From assembly GCA_037447655.1 (NCBI GenBank), contig JBBHKE010000822.1:174750-238749 (forward strand): a stretch of 64,000 bases of DNA. The letters are read 5' to 3'. A program made the translations under genes and the position numbers. Shown piece after piece: positions 11,842 through 22,665 of this stretch. Each line of letters begins with the position of its first letter. Within the stretch, counting starts at the first letter, position 1. Below the pieces are notes generated by a model. It was not told where the DNA came from, ran no database searches, and saw only the letters and a program-made list of their open reading frames with translations. The stretch comes from Zygnema cylindricum (Eukaryota > Streptophyta > Zygnematophyceae > Zygnematales > Zygnemataceae).

Positions 11842-12781
11842 GGGTACGTCCCCATGTAAGCGATACTTTGAAAAAGTACTTTGAAATGTAATAAAGTGTT
11901 CCGTACTACTTTGAAAAGCGTCCCTATGTGAAAAAATGAAATCGGAACTTTGACATGTGACGGTTGTAGACGTAGGTACAACTTTGTGACGGTTGACGAC
12001 GACTACGAGATTGGTGACGCCAACAAAAACAGCGACAGTTGTAGACGTCTACATTTTTGTAATTTTGTGACATGGCACATGTTTAGGGTTTTGTAACATT
12101 GTGATCACGCTCACTTGTGACGTCACAGATTCAAGAACTTTCGGCCATGGATACCCGATTTCGTTTTCTCTACTTTTTTCGCTCTACTTGCCATAAAAAT
12201 ATACATAAAGGTAGTCAAAAGAATTATTTTTCAAAATATTTTTCATTTCATACCATTTTTGTCGTGCCTCTTTCTAAAAAGTTTGAGATAAAAGTGATAG
12301 TGTGAGAGGGAGAGGGGAGAGGCGACGACGACACAAAATGCTGCAAAGGACCCGTGAATGAAAGTGGAGGTCTGAGACCCCTGCAGATTTAATTCCGTAC
12401 ATGCTCGTCTTTTCCGTACATGCGCGTGACGGGCAGGGAGAAAAATAGTGAGCACTCTCCCTCGTCCAAAAAAAATTCCACTCCATTTTTAATTCGTTGT
12501 TTGGGCGGTACTGTACTTTCCCTGAAATCAAGTCGCGAGGTGATTTTTGATGAAGTTTTTTGACGGGCTGGATTCTCTTGCCCGGGGGTCGAAAAAAGGA
12601 AAACGCCAAAATGCGTTCACATGACGACAATCATGAAGTACATTCAAAGTATCGACTTGAAGTTTGTTGTACTTTTAAAGAATTTATTTTTTTGTACGGC
12701 TAAAGTTTTTCCTGTACGAAACCGCGTTTTGGGTCAAAACGAAAGATTAAAGTCGATACTTTAATACATGGGGACGTACCC
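11842..12781 (+). mobile_element. PIF/Harbinger-like non-autonomous element
   Basis: Inverted termini GGGTACGTCCCCATGTA (with one indel further in), followed by a shared inner inverted repeat around GATACTTT. Flanked by CTAA on both sides, i.e. a TAA duplication plus one matching base. 940 bp; no transposase recognised. Confidence 0.7.
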
Positions 12782-12866
12782 CTAACCCTGAAAATCCGAG
12801 GTTCTCGGGCGAAACCTAGTCTGTACCTTTCCAGTTTTAGTCTTCTAGATCTTTTCGGCTACAGTA

Positions 12867-13082
12867 CACCGCCAATCGCTATTAGCGTTGTGTACGCTAA
12901 TCCCGTCCCGCTTTTTTTTTCTTTTAATCTCAAATAGAATTATTCACACTATTTAAAAAAACACTAATTCCTAATTAGAGTAAACGATTTCTTCGAAAAT
13001 TTCCAAATTCCCAATTAGCATAAACCACGCTAATTATTCGTATACGCTAAAAAAACTTACACGCTAATAGCGACTGGCGGTG
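12867..13082 (+). mobile_element. TA-flanked MITE, 216 bp (absent from copy B)
   Basis: Inverted termini CACCGCCAATCGCTATTAGCG-like and CGCTAATAGCGACTGGCGGTG, flanked by TA. Copy B has the uninterrupted site GGCTACAGTAGTATCGC, so ends and TA duplication are defined exactly. Fits Tc1/mariner-type MITEs. Confidence 0.88.
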
Positions 13083-13511
13083 TAGTATCGCTATCGTACT
13101 CGATAGTACACACTACACACTACAGACAAACCGTCCTTCAAGCAACGAAAAGTTGCCGTTCTTTTCGATTGTGAATATCGGCAGACAGCTGCAATGTGTA
13201 CGGCGCCGGCTGAAGTTCGGACGCTGGAGAGACACACTGGCAAGTCTATATTTCTGACCGTTACGGCGTTATCTGACCGTTGCAGTTCACGTAGGGACAA
13301 AGTTTACGTGTCTTTAACTTGTCGAACAGTACGACTATGCGACTATGTGTAAAAGGGACAAAGTGATTAAACTTGTTGAATTCACACGTGTGGGTCTTTA
13401 GTCGGGATTGACTTGAAATTTTCAGTGACGTTCGGAGTCCAATGGTTGCAAAGTAAATGCTGCTTTTTATTTTAGGCTGACCGTTAAAACTATGACTTAA
13501 AACTTTATTTA

Positions 13512-13923
13512 GTGTTGATAAAACTGTCGTCGTCTGCGTTTCTCTCGGCTGCTCCGTTACGTTTCGCCGGCAGTAAATGTCGCATAATTTCTGGATCCGC
13601 ATCCTTTTTGTCGTTTTCTAATTTGGAAAGCTACGATTCGCTCGCAGCAAAGGACTATATCGTAAATATCTTTTCGAGATACGGAGCAGGTGAGAAAAAT
13701 CTGTAGACACGTCACAGTGAGTCGAATTTGTCCTTTAGCCACGCATTATGACTGGATCCGAGATCTCCCGGTGGGTTTGTTCTCGGACATTCCAAACTTG
13801 ACTCCGCCAAAAGTTGAAAAACTCGAACCCAAAAAGTACCTCCCCTGTACGGATGAAGGCACTTTTGCTGCCTCGCTGGAAAGTTCCGCTAATCCTTACC
13901 ACGATCCGTACACCACTGATTGA
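13512..13923 (+). pseudogene. Decayed RRM-like ORF, copy A
   Basis: Aligned with 18430-18831 but split by single-base insertions around 13690-13780. It keeps SFLSFSNLESYDSLAAKD and PKKYLPCTDEGTFAAS in different frames. Confidence 0.45.
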
Positions 13924-14794
13924 GGAGAGTACGTTTGACTCAGTTTGAAATCTATCGCCCGATTGAATATTAAAGGACACGTGGCTTAATACTCGCATTC
14001 AGACGCTAAAAACGCGTTAATTACTAAGAAACTGCATTTAATGTTCCCATCACTTTTCCAGTTTTTCGCACTTCAAGCTTACGTGTGAGCACAAACCAAA
14101 AATCCGCTGACGTGGCACTATTAAACAGTACAGTAACTTCGATTTCAAGATCTCCTTTTGTAAATTTTTGCACGTGTGGACGATACGCCCAACGACATAC
14201 CAGGCCGAATCAGGACTGGATGCAGATGCTCCCATATTGGACGGTGGAAATTTGTCGGCCGGTAAATTCATTGCGCGCCACGCAGTTTACGCCGCAGACA
14301 GGGATGTTTACTCGCAGTGGCCGTACATTGTCGTACCAATCATGAGAGAAGCTTTGACGGCTGCTCGTTGCCGGCTGTTCAGTTCGTTCAGGCGTGACTA
14401 ACGCCGCATGGTCACTCCAAGCCAATGGGATCTTTCGGTCCAGCTGGCAAAAACATATATAAATTACTTTTCTTCCAGGAATTCCTTACAATCTTTCCGT
14501 CCTACAAATTTCTGTCCTCCTGGTTATTTCGCTCATTTTTTCTACTCAGTAGTATCAAACGTGCGGTTTCTATTTTTTCCCTTCCATAGTTCTTTCGCAG
14601 TATTATCACCGCGCTGTTTTCTCTTCTCCTTTGTCTTCTCCACAGTACCAGAAACCGTGCGGTTTCACTCTTCTCCTTTTTACTTTGCTTGGAAACTCTC
14701 TCTCGCGTATTCCTCTCGCTCCAACAAGGCGCTTATTTATTTATTTCTGCCGTCTATTTTTTGCATAGTTTTGCCGTCTCCCAACCTTTTTTCA

Positions 14795-15450
14795 ATGGCG
14801 TTTTCTCTCACCGGCCGGTCTTCACTAACGGCCGTCACCACTGTAGCAACTTTGCAAGAATCTCAGCCGTCAAAAACACATGTGAATTCTCAAGGAAAGG
14901 CGGATCCTCGCCACGTGTCCTCCATTTCCAAAACGGTGCCGCGCAATTCTGACGCTTTGCAGAAAACGCAGCAAAGCGGCTTGCCTATGTTTTTGACGGC
15001 TGGCAACCGTTCAAACCAACCGGCTTCTCAGCCTGCCGGCTGGTGGGAACAAATTTTTCAATTTCCTCGGATCCCGGGCAGAACTTCTTCCGTCGAAGAT
15101 AGAATCAGTTACTAGTTCCGTTTCTTCAACTAATATGATTTCTGTTGAGACAACTGAATCCGCAGAGAACAGACAGAAGAAACGGACAAAAAAACGGACA
15201 GAAAAACGAAAAAGAAATCGCTTGGAATCAGTTTGATTCGATTCCGTCGGCAGTTTTGAAAAAGGAGAATGTGAAGACAAAAAAAATAAGTTTTCCGGAG
15301 GAAGAGAAAAAAACGGAGATTCGGAATCTTGACTGGAGAGCTGTACGGAGAAATTTACGGAAAACGGAGACATGGAACGACAAGATGTATCATTCCGGAA
15401 TCGCGGCAAAATTGGCGGAAGCGATATCCGATTTCGATTCGCTGCTTTGA
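14795..15450 (+). pseudogene. Frameshifted copy of the 228-residue ORF (copy A)
   Basis: Starts MAFSLTGRSSLTAV as in copy B, but small deletions near 15060-15110 throw the frame into a stop at 15115. The C-terminal part resumes at about 15145 in another frame and ends identically (AKLAEAISDFDSLL). Confidence 0.6.
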
Positions 15451-15817
15451 GAATTTGAAAATTTCACGACCGTCACTATTGTTAAATCGACTGATTTTTT
15501 CTGTTTATTCTCACTTTGTTTTTTCGTTGTACATATTCTTTTGCTTTTTCTTTTTTTTCCTTCTCAGGAAGTGGAAGGCACTGTTGTGTATGTTTTTGTC
15601 GTTTTCTGTGTGAATTTAAAAAAATAAAAAATTCTAGGGTGTCATTTTTTTTTTCCGCAGTTTCTGAGGTTTGTTTCGTTTTTTTTTCAGTTTTTTTTTT
15701 TTGTTTTGAACACTTGTCTTTTTCGCTAAAGACAAAGTAACCGCCGTGTAAAGGTCTGTATGCAGGAATTTCGAAATTTATATACTTTTTTGTTTTTTTT
15801 TTTTTTTTGTAATCTGC

Positions 15818-15827
15818 NNNNNNNNNN
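15818..15827. other. Assembly gap (10 N)
   Basis: Ten Ns within a poly-T/poly-pyrimidine run, exactly between the two copies of the duplicated segment. Confidence 0.98.
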
Positions 15828-16012
15828 CCTCCTTTTTTTTTTTCTCTTTTCTTTTCTTTCTTTCTTTGTCTTTTTTCTTTTCTTTCTTCTTTCTTTCTTT
15901 TTCTCCCTTCCTTCCTGCCTTTCCTCCCTCCTTCCCTCCCTCCCTCCCTTTATTCCTTTTTTAATTTATTTATGTGTTTATTTATTTGTTTTTTTGTTTT
16001 CTCCGTATACAG

Positions 16013-16054
16013 ACGGAGCGGTGGTTGGAGCTTGCTGAGCTGGTGGGCGAATGA
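16013..16054 (+). CDS. ABC-F last exon, intact version
   Basis: After the acceptor CCGTATACAG the frame reads TERWLELAELVGE and stop. This is in the correct phase (0) and of the sort expected after MIDKK of exon 10. It lies in the second copy of the duplicated segment, 6.6 kb after exon 10 and beyond the N gap. The equivalent site in the first copy (9868-9899) keeps only LLELTELAGE and has no acceptor in the right phase. Confidence 0.55.
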   Translation, partial: TERWLELAELVGE

Positions 16055-16428
16055 AATAGAAACGATTCGAATGAAAGGCATGAAGTTATTTTCTCAGAGA
16101 GGACGAGGCTTATAGGGATTTTTACCCATGAAAGTGTTTAAATAAAGCCATAATTGAAATTTGCAACCTTTTGGAGGATATTTTTCTACCTTAGAAGCTT
16201 TGGCGTTTTTAAGATTATTCTATGCAAACGAAAGATTATTCTATGTAAACGAAAACAGTATTTATTTTGCATGAATCCTTAATAGCTTTTGTGTATAATA
16301 TATTTTAATTGTGTATGTGTGTGTGTTTTTTTTTCGAGTACCAGTTTTTTTGTTGTTTATGTTTCTTTTGTGACTTTATTAGTGGTATATACTGACTGTT
16401 GTTGAATTATGTTTCAAAAGAGAAAAAA

Positions 16429-16599
16429 ATGGACGCTCCAGATCGAATCCTAGGAAAACTGATACTAGCTATTATTGTAATACAAGTTATGCTAATATAC
16501 GCTATTTCCGGTAAATATATCGGGCGTAAAAAATCAAACCTTGAGAAATGTACTGGAAAATTGAGCGAGGGATGTGAAACACGGGGGATATATGAGTGA
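16429..16599 (+). CDS. Small hypothetical ORF with one membrane segment (copy B)
   Basis: Copy B counterpart of 10249-10449: 56 residues, with the same start MDAPDRILGK and hydrophobic segment. An indel replaces the last residues by an earlier stop. Confidence 0.35.
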   Translation: MDAPDRILGKLILAIIVIQVMLIYAISGKYIGRKKSNLEKCTGKLSEGCETRGIYE

Positions 16600-17297
16600 A
16601 AGATAACATGAACAAACGAAACAAATGATTTTTAAATCAGAAAGGATTTTTGTTTTTCAATAGACAGAGCTTGTGACGTCAGTTTGTTGTGATTTGGAGA
16701 AGCACAAATGGCTTCTGATTGAAAATCTAGAAAGATAAAAATATAAATTACATCTGGGAAAGTGTTAGTCCTCACTAAAAACATGATTGGTTGGGTGGTG
16801 ATGAACTTGGCGAAGTTTAGTTTGACGCTCTGGAATATGAGCGGATCGTGGTGTCAAATGAAGGAAATCTTTACGTCAGTCGTGTACGGAGGAGCCAAAG
16901 AGTATCGAAAACGTAACATCTGAAAGTGAACGCCAAAGAATGGAAAAGCAGCGAAACTGTGGTACTGTACTTTTCACTGCTTTTTCGGTCGGCGGAGTAC
17001 GGAAGCTTTGGAAGTGTCGTGCCAAAGCAAAAACTTTCGTTCGGTAGCGAAACCTCGTTCCCGAACCGAAGGTTTTTGTCTGTGCTTGTAGTACGCCGCT
17101 TCTCCGGCATTGTGCCCGGCAGCATAAAAGAAGAAAAATGATCCAATACGCAAAAGGTACGCTGCTTTCTCCGTCGGAGCTTTTGCCTCCGTGTGTCACG
17201 CGAGCACGTGGCAACAAAAATGTGTCATACCTTTTCGCTCCCGGAATCTTTCGATGCACACGTGGCGAAATCGACATGCGCTTGCGACTATACTGTA

Positions 17298-17513
17298 CAC
17301 CGTGAATCGCTATTAGAGTTCATGATTTTTTTGCCAATCACAAAGACTTCTCTCCGTGCACACTGTCGGATTTTTGATCTGACGGTTTCAATTGAAAGTT
17401 AAGATTCTCAGCTTGCGATTGGCGGTTTCAAATTGAAAATTGGACAAGTGTGTACGGAGAAAAGATGTTTTGAGTGGCGAAAAAATTATTAACACTACTA
17501 GTGATATACGGTG
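17298..17513 (+). mobile_element. TA-flanked MITE, 216 bp (absent from copy A)
   Basis: Termini CACCGTGAATCGCTATTAG and (inverted) CACCGTATATCACTAGTAG, flanked by TA. Copy A has the unfilled site CTGTACCTTTCC at about 12814. Internal sequence groups it with 33452-33667 and 34012-34228. Confidence 0.88.
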
Positions 17514-17626
17514 TACCTTTCCAGTTGTAGATCTTTTAGATCTTTTAGGCTACAGTAGTATCGCTATCGTACTCGATAGTACACAAACAAACCGTCCCAC
17601 ACGCAACCAAAAGCTGCCGTTCCTTG

Positions 17627-18074
17627 CATAGTTCAAAAGTAGGCGTTTCTATAATAGGTCTTTTGTCGGCGCCTTCATCGTAAGTTGTGTTATGGGCTTT
17701 CATGTGATCGTCTTAAGTCGCTACTTTTATCAGCGACCGTCCGATCGTCCAAATCTGACGATAGTCCTATCGTAAGTTGTGTTATAGGCTTTTCATGTGA
17801 TCTTCTTAGATCGCTACTTTTATCAGCGACCGTCCGATCGTCCGAATCTGACGGTTTAAATAAAAAGTCGCTCAAAACTCACAGAAATAGATTGTTTGGT
17901 CCGTTTTTTATTTCAAATTTAGATATGACGTTTAATTCTCCATGTGCAACTCAACCCTGTTACTATTTTATTTCATTTTGAGGCCAATACAATATGGATC
18001 TTAAGGGTATACTGTATTTTTTGCGTACAATAGGCATATTGTATGGGTGTACTTTCACCTACTTTTGAACTATG
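17627..18074 (+). mobile_element. hAT-like MITE with perfect 8-bp target duplication
   Basis: Inverted termini CATAGTTCAAAAGTAGG, flanked by GTTCCTTG on both sides (17619-17626 and 18075-18082). Copy A has a single, slightly diverged target here (CCGTTCTTTTCGATTG). Internally a segment of about 85 bp, beginning TCGTAAGTTGTGTTAT, is duplicated in tandem. Related copy at 31685-32135. Confidence 0.88.
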
Positions 18075-18429
18075 GTTCCTTGTGATTGTGAATATCGGCA
18101 GACAGCTGTACTGTGTACGTCGCCGGCTGAAGTTCGGACGCTGGAGAGACGCGCTGGCAAGTCTATATTTCTGGCCGTTACGGAGTTATATGACCGTTGC
18201 AGTTCACGGAGGGACAAAGTTTACGTGTCTTTAACTTGTCGAACAGTACGACTTATGTGTGTAAAAGGGACAAAATGATCAGACGTGTTGACTTCACAAG
18301 TGTGTGTCTTCGGTCAGGATTGACTTGAAATTTTCAGTGACGTCTGGAGTCCAATGGTTGCAAAGAAAATGCTACTTTTTATCTTAGGCTGACCGTTAAA
18401 ACTATAAAATTACACTCTATTTAGTATGG

Positions 18430-18831
18430 GTAAAGCTGTCTTCGTCTGCGTTTCTCTCGGCTGCTCCGTTACGTTTCGCCGGCAGTAAATGTCGCATAAT
18501 TTCTGGATCCGCATCCTTTTTGTCATTTTCTAATTTGGACAGCTACGATTCGCTCGCAGCAAAGGACAGGATCGTAAATATCTTTTCGAGATACGGACAG
18601 GTGAGAAAAATCTGTAGACACGTCATAGTGAGTCGAATTTGTCGTTTAGCCACGCATATGACTGGATCCGAGATCTCCGGTGGGTTTGTTCTCGGACATT
18701 CCAAACTTGTCTCACCGCCAAAAGTAGAAAAATTCGAACCCAAAAAGTACCTCCCCTGTACGGATGAAGGCACTTTTGCTGCCTCGCTGGAAAGTTCCGC
18801 TAGATCCTCACCACGATCCGTACACCACTGA
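18430..18831 (+). CDS. Hypothetical RRM-like ORF or exon (copy B)
   Basis: Open frame reading AGSKCRIISGSASFLSF, then DSLAAKDRIVNIFSRYGQVR and GGFVLGHSKLV. The order F.RYGQV...GGFVLG recalls an RRM fold, but the RNP motifs are weak and no ATG starts the frame. It then runs PPKVEKFEPKKYLPCTDEGT. The last residues differ from copy A because of an indel. It could be an exon or a remnant of a repeated gene. Confidence 0.3.
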   Translation, partial: VKLSSSAFLSAAPLRFAGSKCRIISGSASFLSFSNLDSYDSLAAKDRIVNIFSRYGQVRKICRHVIVSRICRLATHMTGSEISGGFVLGHSKLVSPPKVEKFEPKKYLPCTDEGTFAASLESSARSSPRSVHH

Positions 18832-19337
18832 TTGAGGAGAGTACGGTTGACTCAGTTTGAAATCTATCACCCGATTGAATATTAAAGGACACGCGGCTAA
18901 ATACGCGCATTCAGACGCTCAAAACGCTTTAATTACTAGGAAACCGCATTTAGTGTTCCCATCAATTTTTCAATTTTTCGCACTTCAAGCTTACGTGTGA
19001 ACACAAACCAACAGCATCCGCTGACGTGGCATGATTCAACGGCTACAGTACCTTCGGTTTCAAGATCTCCTTTTGTAAATTTTCGCACGTGTGGACGATA
19101 CGCCCAACAGCTTACCAGGTACCACCGAATCAGGGCTGGATGCAGATGCTCCCATATTGGACGGCGGAAATTTGTCGGCCGGTAAATTCATTGCGCGCCA
19201 CGCAGTTTACGCCGCAGACAGGGATGTTTACACGGAATAGCCGTACATCTTCGTACCAATCATGAGAGAAACTTTGACGGCTGCTCGTTGCCGGCTGTTC
19301 GGTTCGGCCAGGCGTGACTATCGCCGCATGGTCACTC

Positions 19338-19384
19338 CAAGCCAATGGGATCTTTCGGTCCAGCTGGCAAAAATATATATAAAG
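19338..19384 (+). promoter_or_regulatory. CCAAT box and TATA box of the 19751 ORF
   Basis: AGCCAATGGG (CCAAT at 19342-19346) lies about 30 bp before TATATAAA (19376-19383). Both are kept in copy A (about 14430 and 14457). The spacing fits a class II promoter whose transcript would start near 19410. Confidence 0.6.
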
Positions 19385-19484
19385 GAAGCCTTTCCTTTCA
19401 GAGAATCCTCACAATCTCTCCGTCCTACAAATTTTTGTCCTCCTGGTTATTTCTCCTTATTTTTTTCTACTCAGTAGTATCAAC

Positions 19485-19690
19485 CGCGCGGTTTCTTTTT
19501 TTTCCCTTCCATACTTCTTTCACAGTATAATCAACCGCGCAGTTTTCTCTTCTCCTTTGTCCTTCTACAGTAACTAGAAACCGTGCGGTTTCACTCTTCT
19601 CCTTTTTACTTTGTTTTGGAAACTCTCTCTTTCGCGTATTCCTCTCGCTCCAACAAGGTTTTGTTTCATTCCAAACCGCGCATTTTTTTT
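19485..19690 (+). repeat. Recurrent palindromic motif in the leader of the 19751 ORF
   Basis: Four variants of AACCGCGCGGTTT (near 19488, 19533, 19580 and 19674) sit in T/C-rich repeats of 45-95 bp between the TATA box and the ATG. Confidence 0.6.
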
Positions 19691-19750
19691 TACTTATTTA
19701 TTTTTGCCGTCTTATTTTTCATAGTTTTGCCGTCTCCCAACCTTTTTTCA

Positions 19751-20437
19751 ATGGCGTTTTCTCTCACCGGCCGGTCGTCACTAACGGCCGTCACCACTTT
19801 AGCAACTTTGCAAGAATCTCAGCCGTCAAAAACACATGTGAATTCTCAAGCAGAGGCAAATACTCGCCACGTGTCCTCAATTTCCAAAACCGTGCCGCGC
19901 AATTCTGACGCTATGCAGAAAACGCAGCAAAGCGGCGTGCCTATGTTTCTGACGGTCGGCAACCGTTCAAACCAACCGGCTTCTCAGCCGGCCAGCTGGT
20001 GGGAACAAATTTTTCAATTTTCTTCGGATCCTTGGGCAGAACTTCTTCCTTCGAACGCGGAAATAGAATCAGTTACTAGTTCCGTTTCTTCAACTAATAA
20101 TGCATTTCCGTTGATGAAAACTGAATCCGTACAGAGAAACGGACAAAAAAACGGACAGAAAAACGAAAAAGAAATCGCTTGGAATCAGTTTGATTCGATT
20201 CCGTCGGCAGTTTTGAAAAAGGAGAAAGTGAAGACAAAAAAAATAAGTTTTCCGGAGGAAGAGACAAAAACGGAGATTCGGAATCTTGACTGGAGAGCTG
20301 TTCGGTTTACATCACAGAAAGCTCAGTCCTTACGGAGAAATTTACGGGAAACGGAGACATGGAACGACAAGATGTATCATTCCGGAATCGCCGCAAAACT
20401 GGCGGAAGCGATATCCGATTTCGATTCGCTGCTTTGA
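19751..20437 (+). CDS. Hypothetical 228-residue protein
   Basis: The ATG (MAFSLTGRSSLTAV) is the first after the CCAAT/TATA pair in the open frame and is conserved in copy A. The protein is Ser/Thr/Gln-rich at the N-terminus, has WWEQIFQF in the middle, a Lys/Glu-rich stretch and a C-terminal helix-like end AKLAEAISDFDSLL. A longer in-frame start at 19583 would code only T-rich hydrophobic leader text. No family is recognised. The N-terminus could be an organelle leader. Copy A is frameshifted, so this copy is the only intact one. Confidence 0.5.
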   Translation: MAFSLTGRSSLTAVTTLATLQESQPSKTHVNSQAEANTRHVSSISKTVPRNSDAMQKTQQSGVPMFLTVGNRSNQPASQPASWWEQIFQFSSDPWAELLPSNAEIESVTSSVSSTNNAFPLMKTESVQRNGQKNGQKNEKEIAWNQFDSIPSAVLKKEKVKTKKISFPEEETKTEIRNLDWRAVRFTSQKAQSLRRNLRETETWNDKMYHSGIAAKLAEAISDFDSLL

Positions 20438-21433
20438 AAATTTGAAAATTTCACGACCGTCACTATTGTTAAATCGACTGAATTTTTCTGTTTATTCTCA
20501 CTTTGTTTTTTCGTTGTACAAATTATTTTGCTTTTCTTTTTTTTCCTTCTCAGGAAATGGAAGGCACTGTTGTGTATGTTTTTGTCGTTTTCTGTGTGAA
20601 TTTTTTTAATTTGTTTTTTTAGGGTGTCATTTTTTTTTTTTCCGCAGTTTTTTAGAAATAAAAAGTTCTGAGGTTTGTTTCGTTTTTTTTTCAGTTTTTT
20701 TTTTTTTTTTAACACTTTTGTCTTTTTCGCTAAAGACAAAGTAACCGCCGTGTAAAGGTCTGTATGCAGGAATTTTGAAATTTAGATTTTTTTTTGTTTT
20801 GTTTTTTTTTTTTTTTTTGTAATTTGCTCAACGGGGAGGGAAAAAGGAAATATCGGAAAGTTTTTTTTTTTTTGGGTTCGGTTTTTTGTTTTTAGGGTTA
20901 AAGGAAAAAGGAAATATCGGAAAGTTTTTTTTTGACTGAGTTCGATTTTTAGTTTTTAGGGTTAAAAAAGTTAATAAAAATTAGGATTTTTTTATTTTTA
21001 TTTTAACTCCCTTTTTTTTTTTAGTTAGTGTTGAGGATGAGGAACTTTATGAGCAAATAATCTCTGGTTTTATAGATTTACAGATTTTTATCCTTTTTTA
21101 TCTTATTTTATTTTATTTGAGTAATTAGTAATTACCAATCTTTGTGGCATATTGTCAACTCTTCTTTACCAAAAATATAGAAAAGTGTAAAAACAGGAAA
21201 AAAAACTTTGCTGGAAAATAAAACAACAGTGTTATTTTATCACTTGATGGAATTTTCTTTTCTTTCTTTTCTTTTCTGTTTGTGTTTTTTTGTTTTTTTT
21301 GAAACTGAAAAGTAGTGTAGATTGTTATTTTCTGTTTTCCTTTCTGATTGCTATTGCATTTTGTCTGCTATTGAAAAGAAATTAAAATATTTGGTTTTAG
21401 TTTGATAATAAGATAAAAGAATGATTATTGAAG

Positions 21434-21845
21434 TATGGTAGACCATAACCATGGTTGGCCATGGCTGAATATGGTTGACCATGGTTGACTATGGTTGACT
21501 ATTGTTGACCATGGTTGATTAAGGTTGACCATGGTTGACTATGGTTGACTATGGTTGAACATGGCTGACTATGGTTGACCATTGTTGACTATGGTTAACC
21601 ATGGTTGACTATGGTTGACCATGGTTGACCATGGTTGATTATGGTTGATCATGGCTGAATATGGTTGACTATGGTTGACCATGGTTGATTATGGTTGACT
21701 ATGGTTGACCATGGCTGAATATGGTTGACTATGGTTGACCATGGCTGAACATGGTTGACTATGGTTGACCATGGTTGACAATGGTTGACTATGGCTAATA
21801 TGGTTGACTATGGTTGACCATTGACTATAATGGTTGACTTGGTTG
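21434..21845 (+). repeat. 10-bp minisatellite ATGGTTGACY
   Basis: About 40 units of ATGGTTGACT/ATGGTTGACC with ATGGCTGAAT and ATGGTTGATT variants. The period is ten almost throughout. No gene is seen in 20830-22660. Confidence 0.92.
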
Positions 21846-22665
21846 TTCTGTCCTTAATTATTATTATTGTTATTATTATTAGTCATGAAAGCCTGATATG
21901 ATTGGCTCTACATTATATTCAAAGCCCAATCAGGTTGTAACATCACAGTTTCCCTTGATTTGATTTGATTTGGTTTGATTTAACTTCATTTAAATTGGCA
22001 AAACCATAAAAACCAGACAAACCAAGCCCAGAGGAGGCATAGCTGACAGAGAACAAGGTTCACTTATGTAGACAACGAAACAATATTCAGTATTGAAGAA
22101 TTAGTGTGGTCTTCTTTCTTTTGCTTCTTTTGGAGTTGGAATTAAACTGACAGATGTCAGATTGGAAATAGCATTTAGGAATATGCACACGTTGTGCAGA
22201 TATCAACTGCAGGTTAAAAAGATCTTGGCGAAGATGAAGCAGTTAAAAAAAACGGCCGAAGTTTTGACTGCTGACACCTGTAACTATTTATTATTTTATT
22301 TTAATTGTAATTAGAATTCACAGAAGCCGCTTTTCCTTGAAATGGCTTTGGCCAATACCAAGGAAATTCCATGAGGAGTTTTTTTTTTAAGTTAACAAGA
22401 TTTATTAAGGAAGTTTATGGTAAACCATTTTGAGTACATTAAGATCTATGGATGGAACAGCAATATAAAACGTCAAAAAAGTAAAACGGGAAAGCAAACC
22501 TAATGTAGAAAAACAATGTAATTGGATTGAGAGAAACTTACAGAGAAGGTTAAACCAATATAGATACACTGCCAAAGAATAATATGTGAAACCTCACGAC
22601 GAATCGAAACACCCTCCCTCCCTCCCTCCCTCCGGGCTCAAGAACACATTGAGGCACTGTAGTTA

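Larger units (their letters stand above)
9868..15817 (+). repeat. Duplicated segment, copy A
   Basis: Collinear with 16021-20826 at high but imperfect identity, from the ABC-F last exon to the poly-T tract before TGTAATCTGC. It carries private insertions: 11114-11806, 11842-12781 and 12867-13082. It ends at the N gap (15818-15827). Confidence 0.85.
16021..20826 (+). repeat. Duplicated segment, copy B
   Basis: Second copy of 9868-15817. Private insertions are 17298-17513 and 17627-18074. It retains the intact ABC-F last exon and the full 228-residue ORF. Confidence 0.85.

Noticed and set aside
15760-16038. ORF across the N gap
   Set aside because: Poly-pyrimidine translation with unknown bases.
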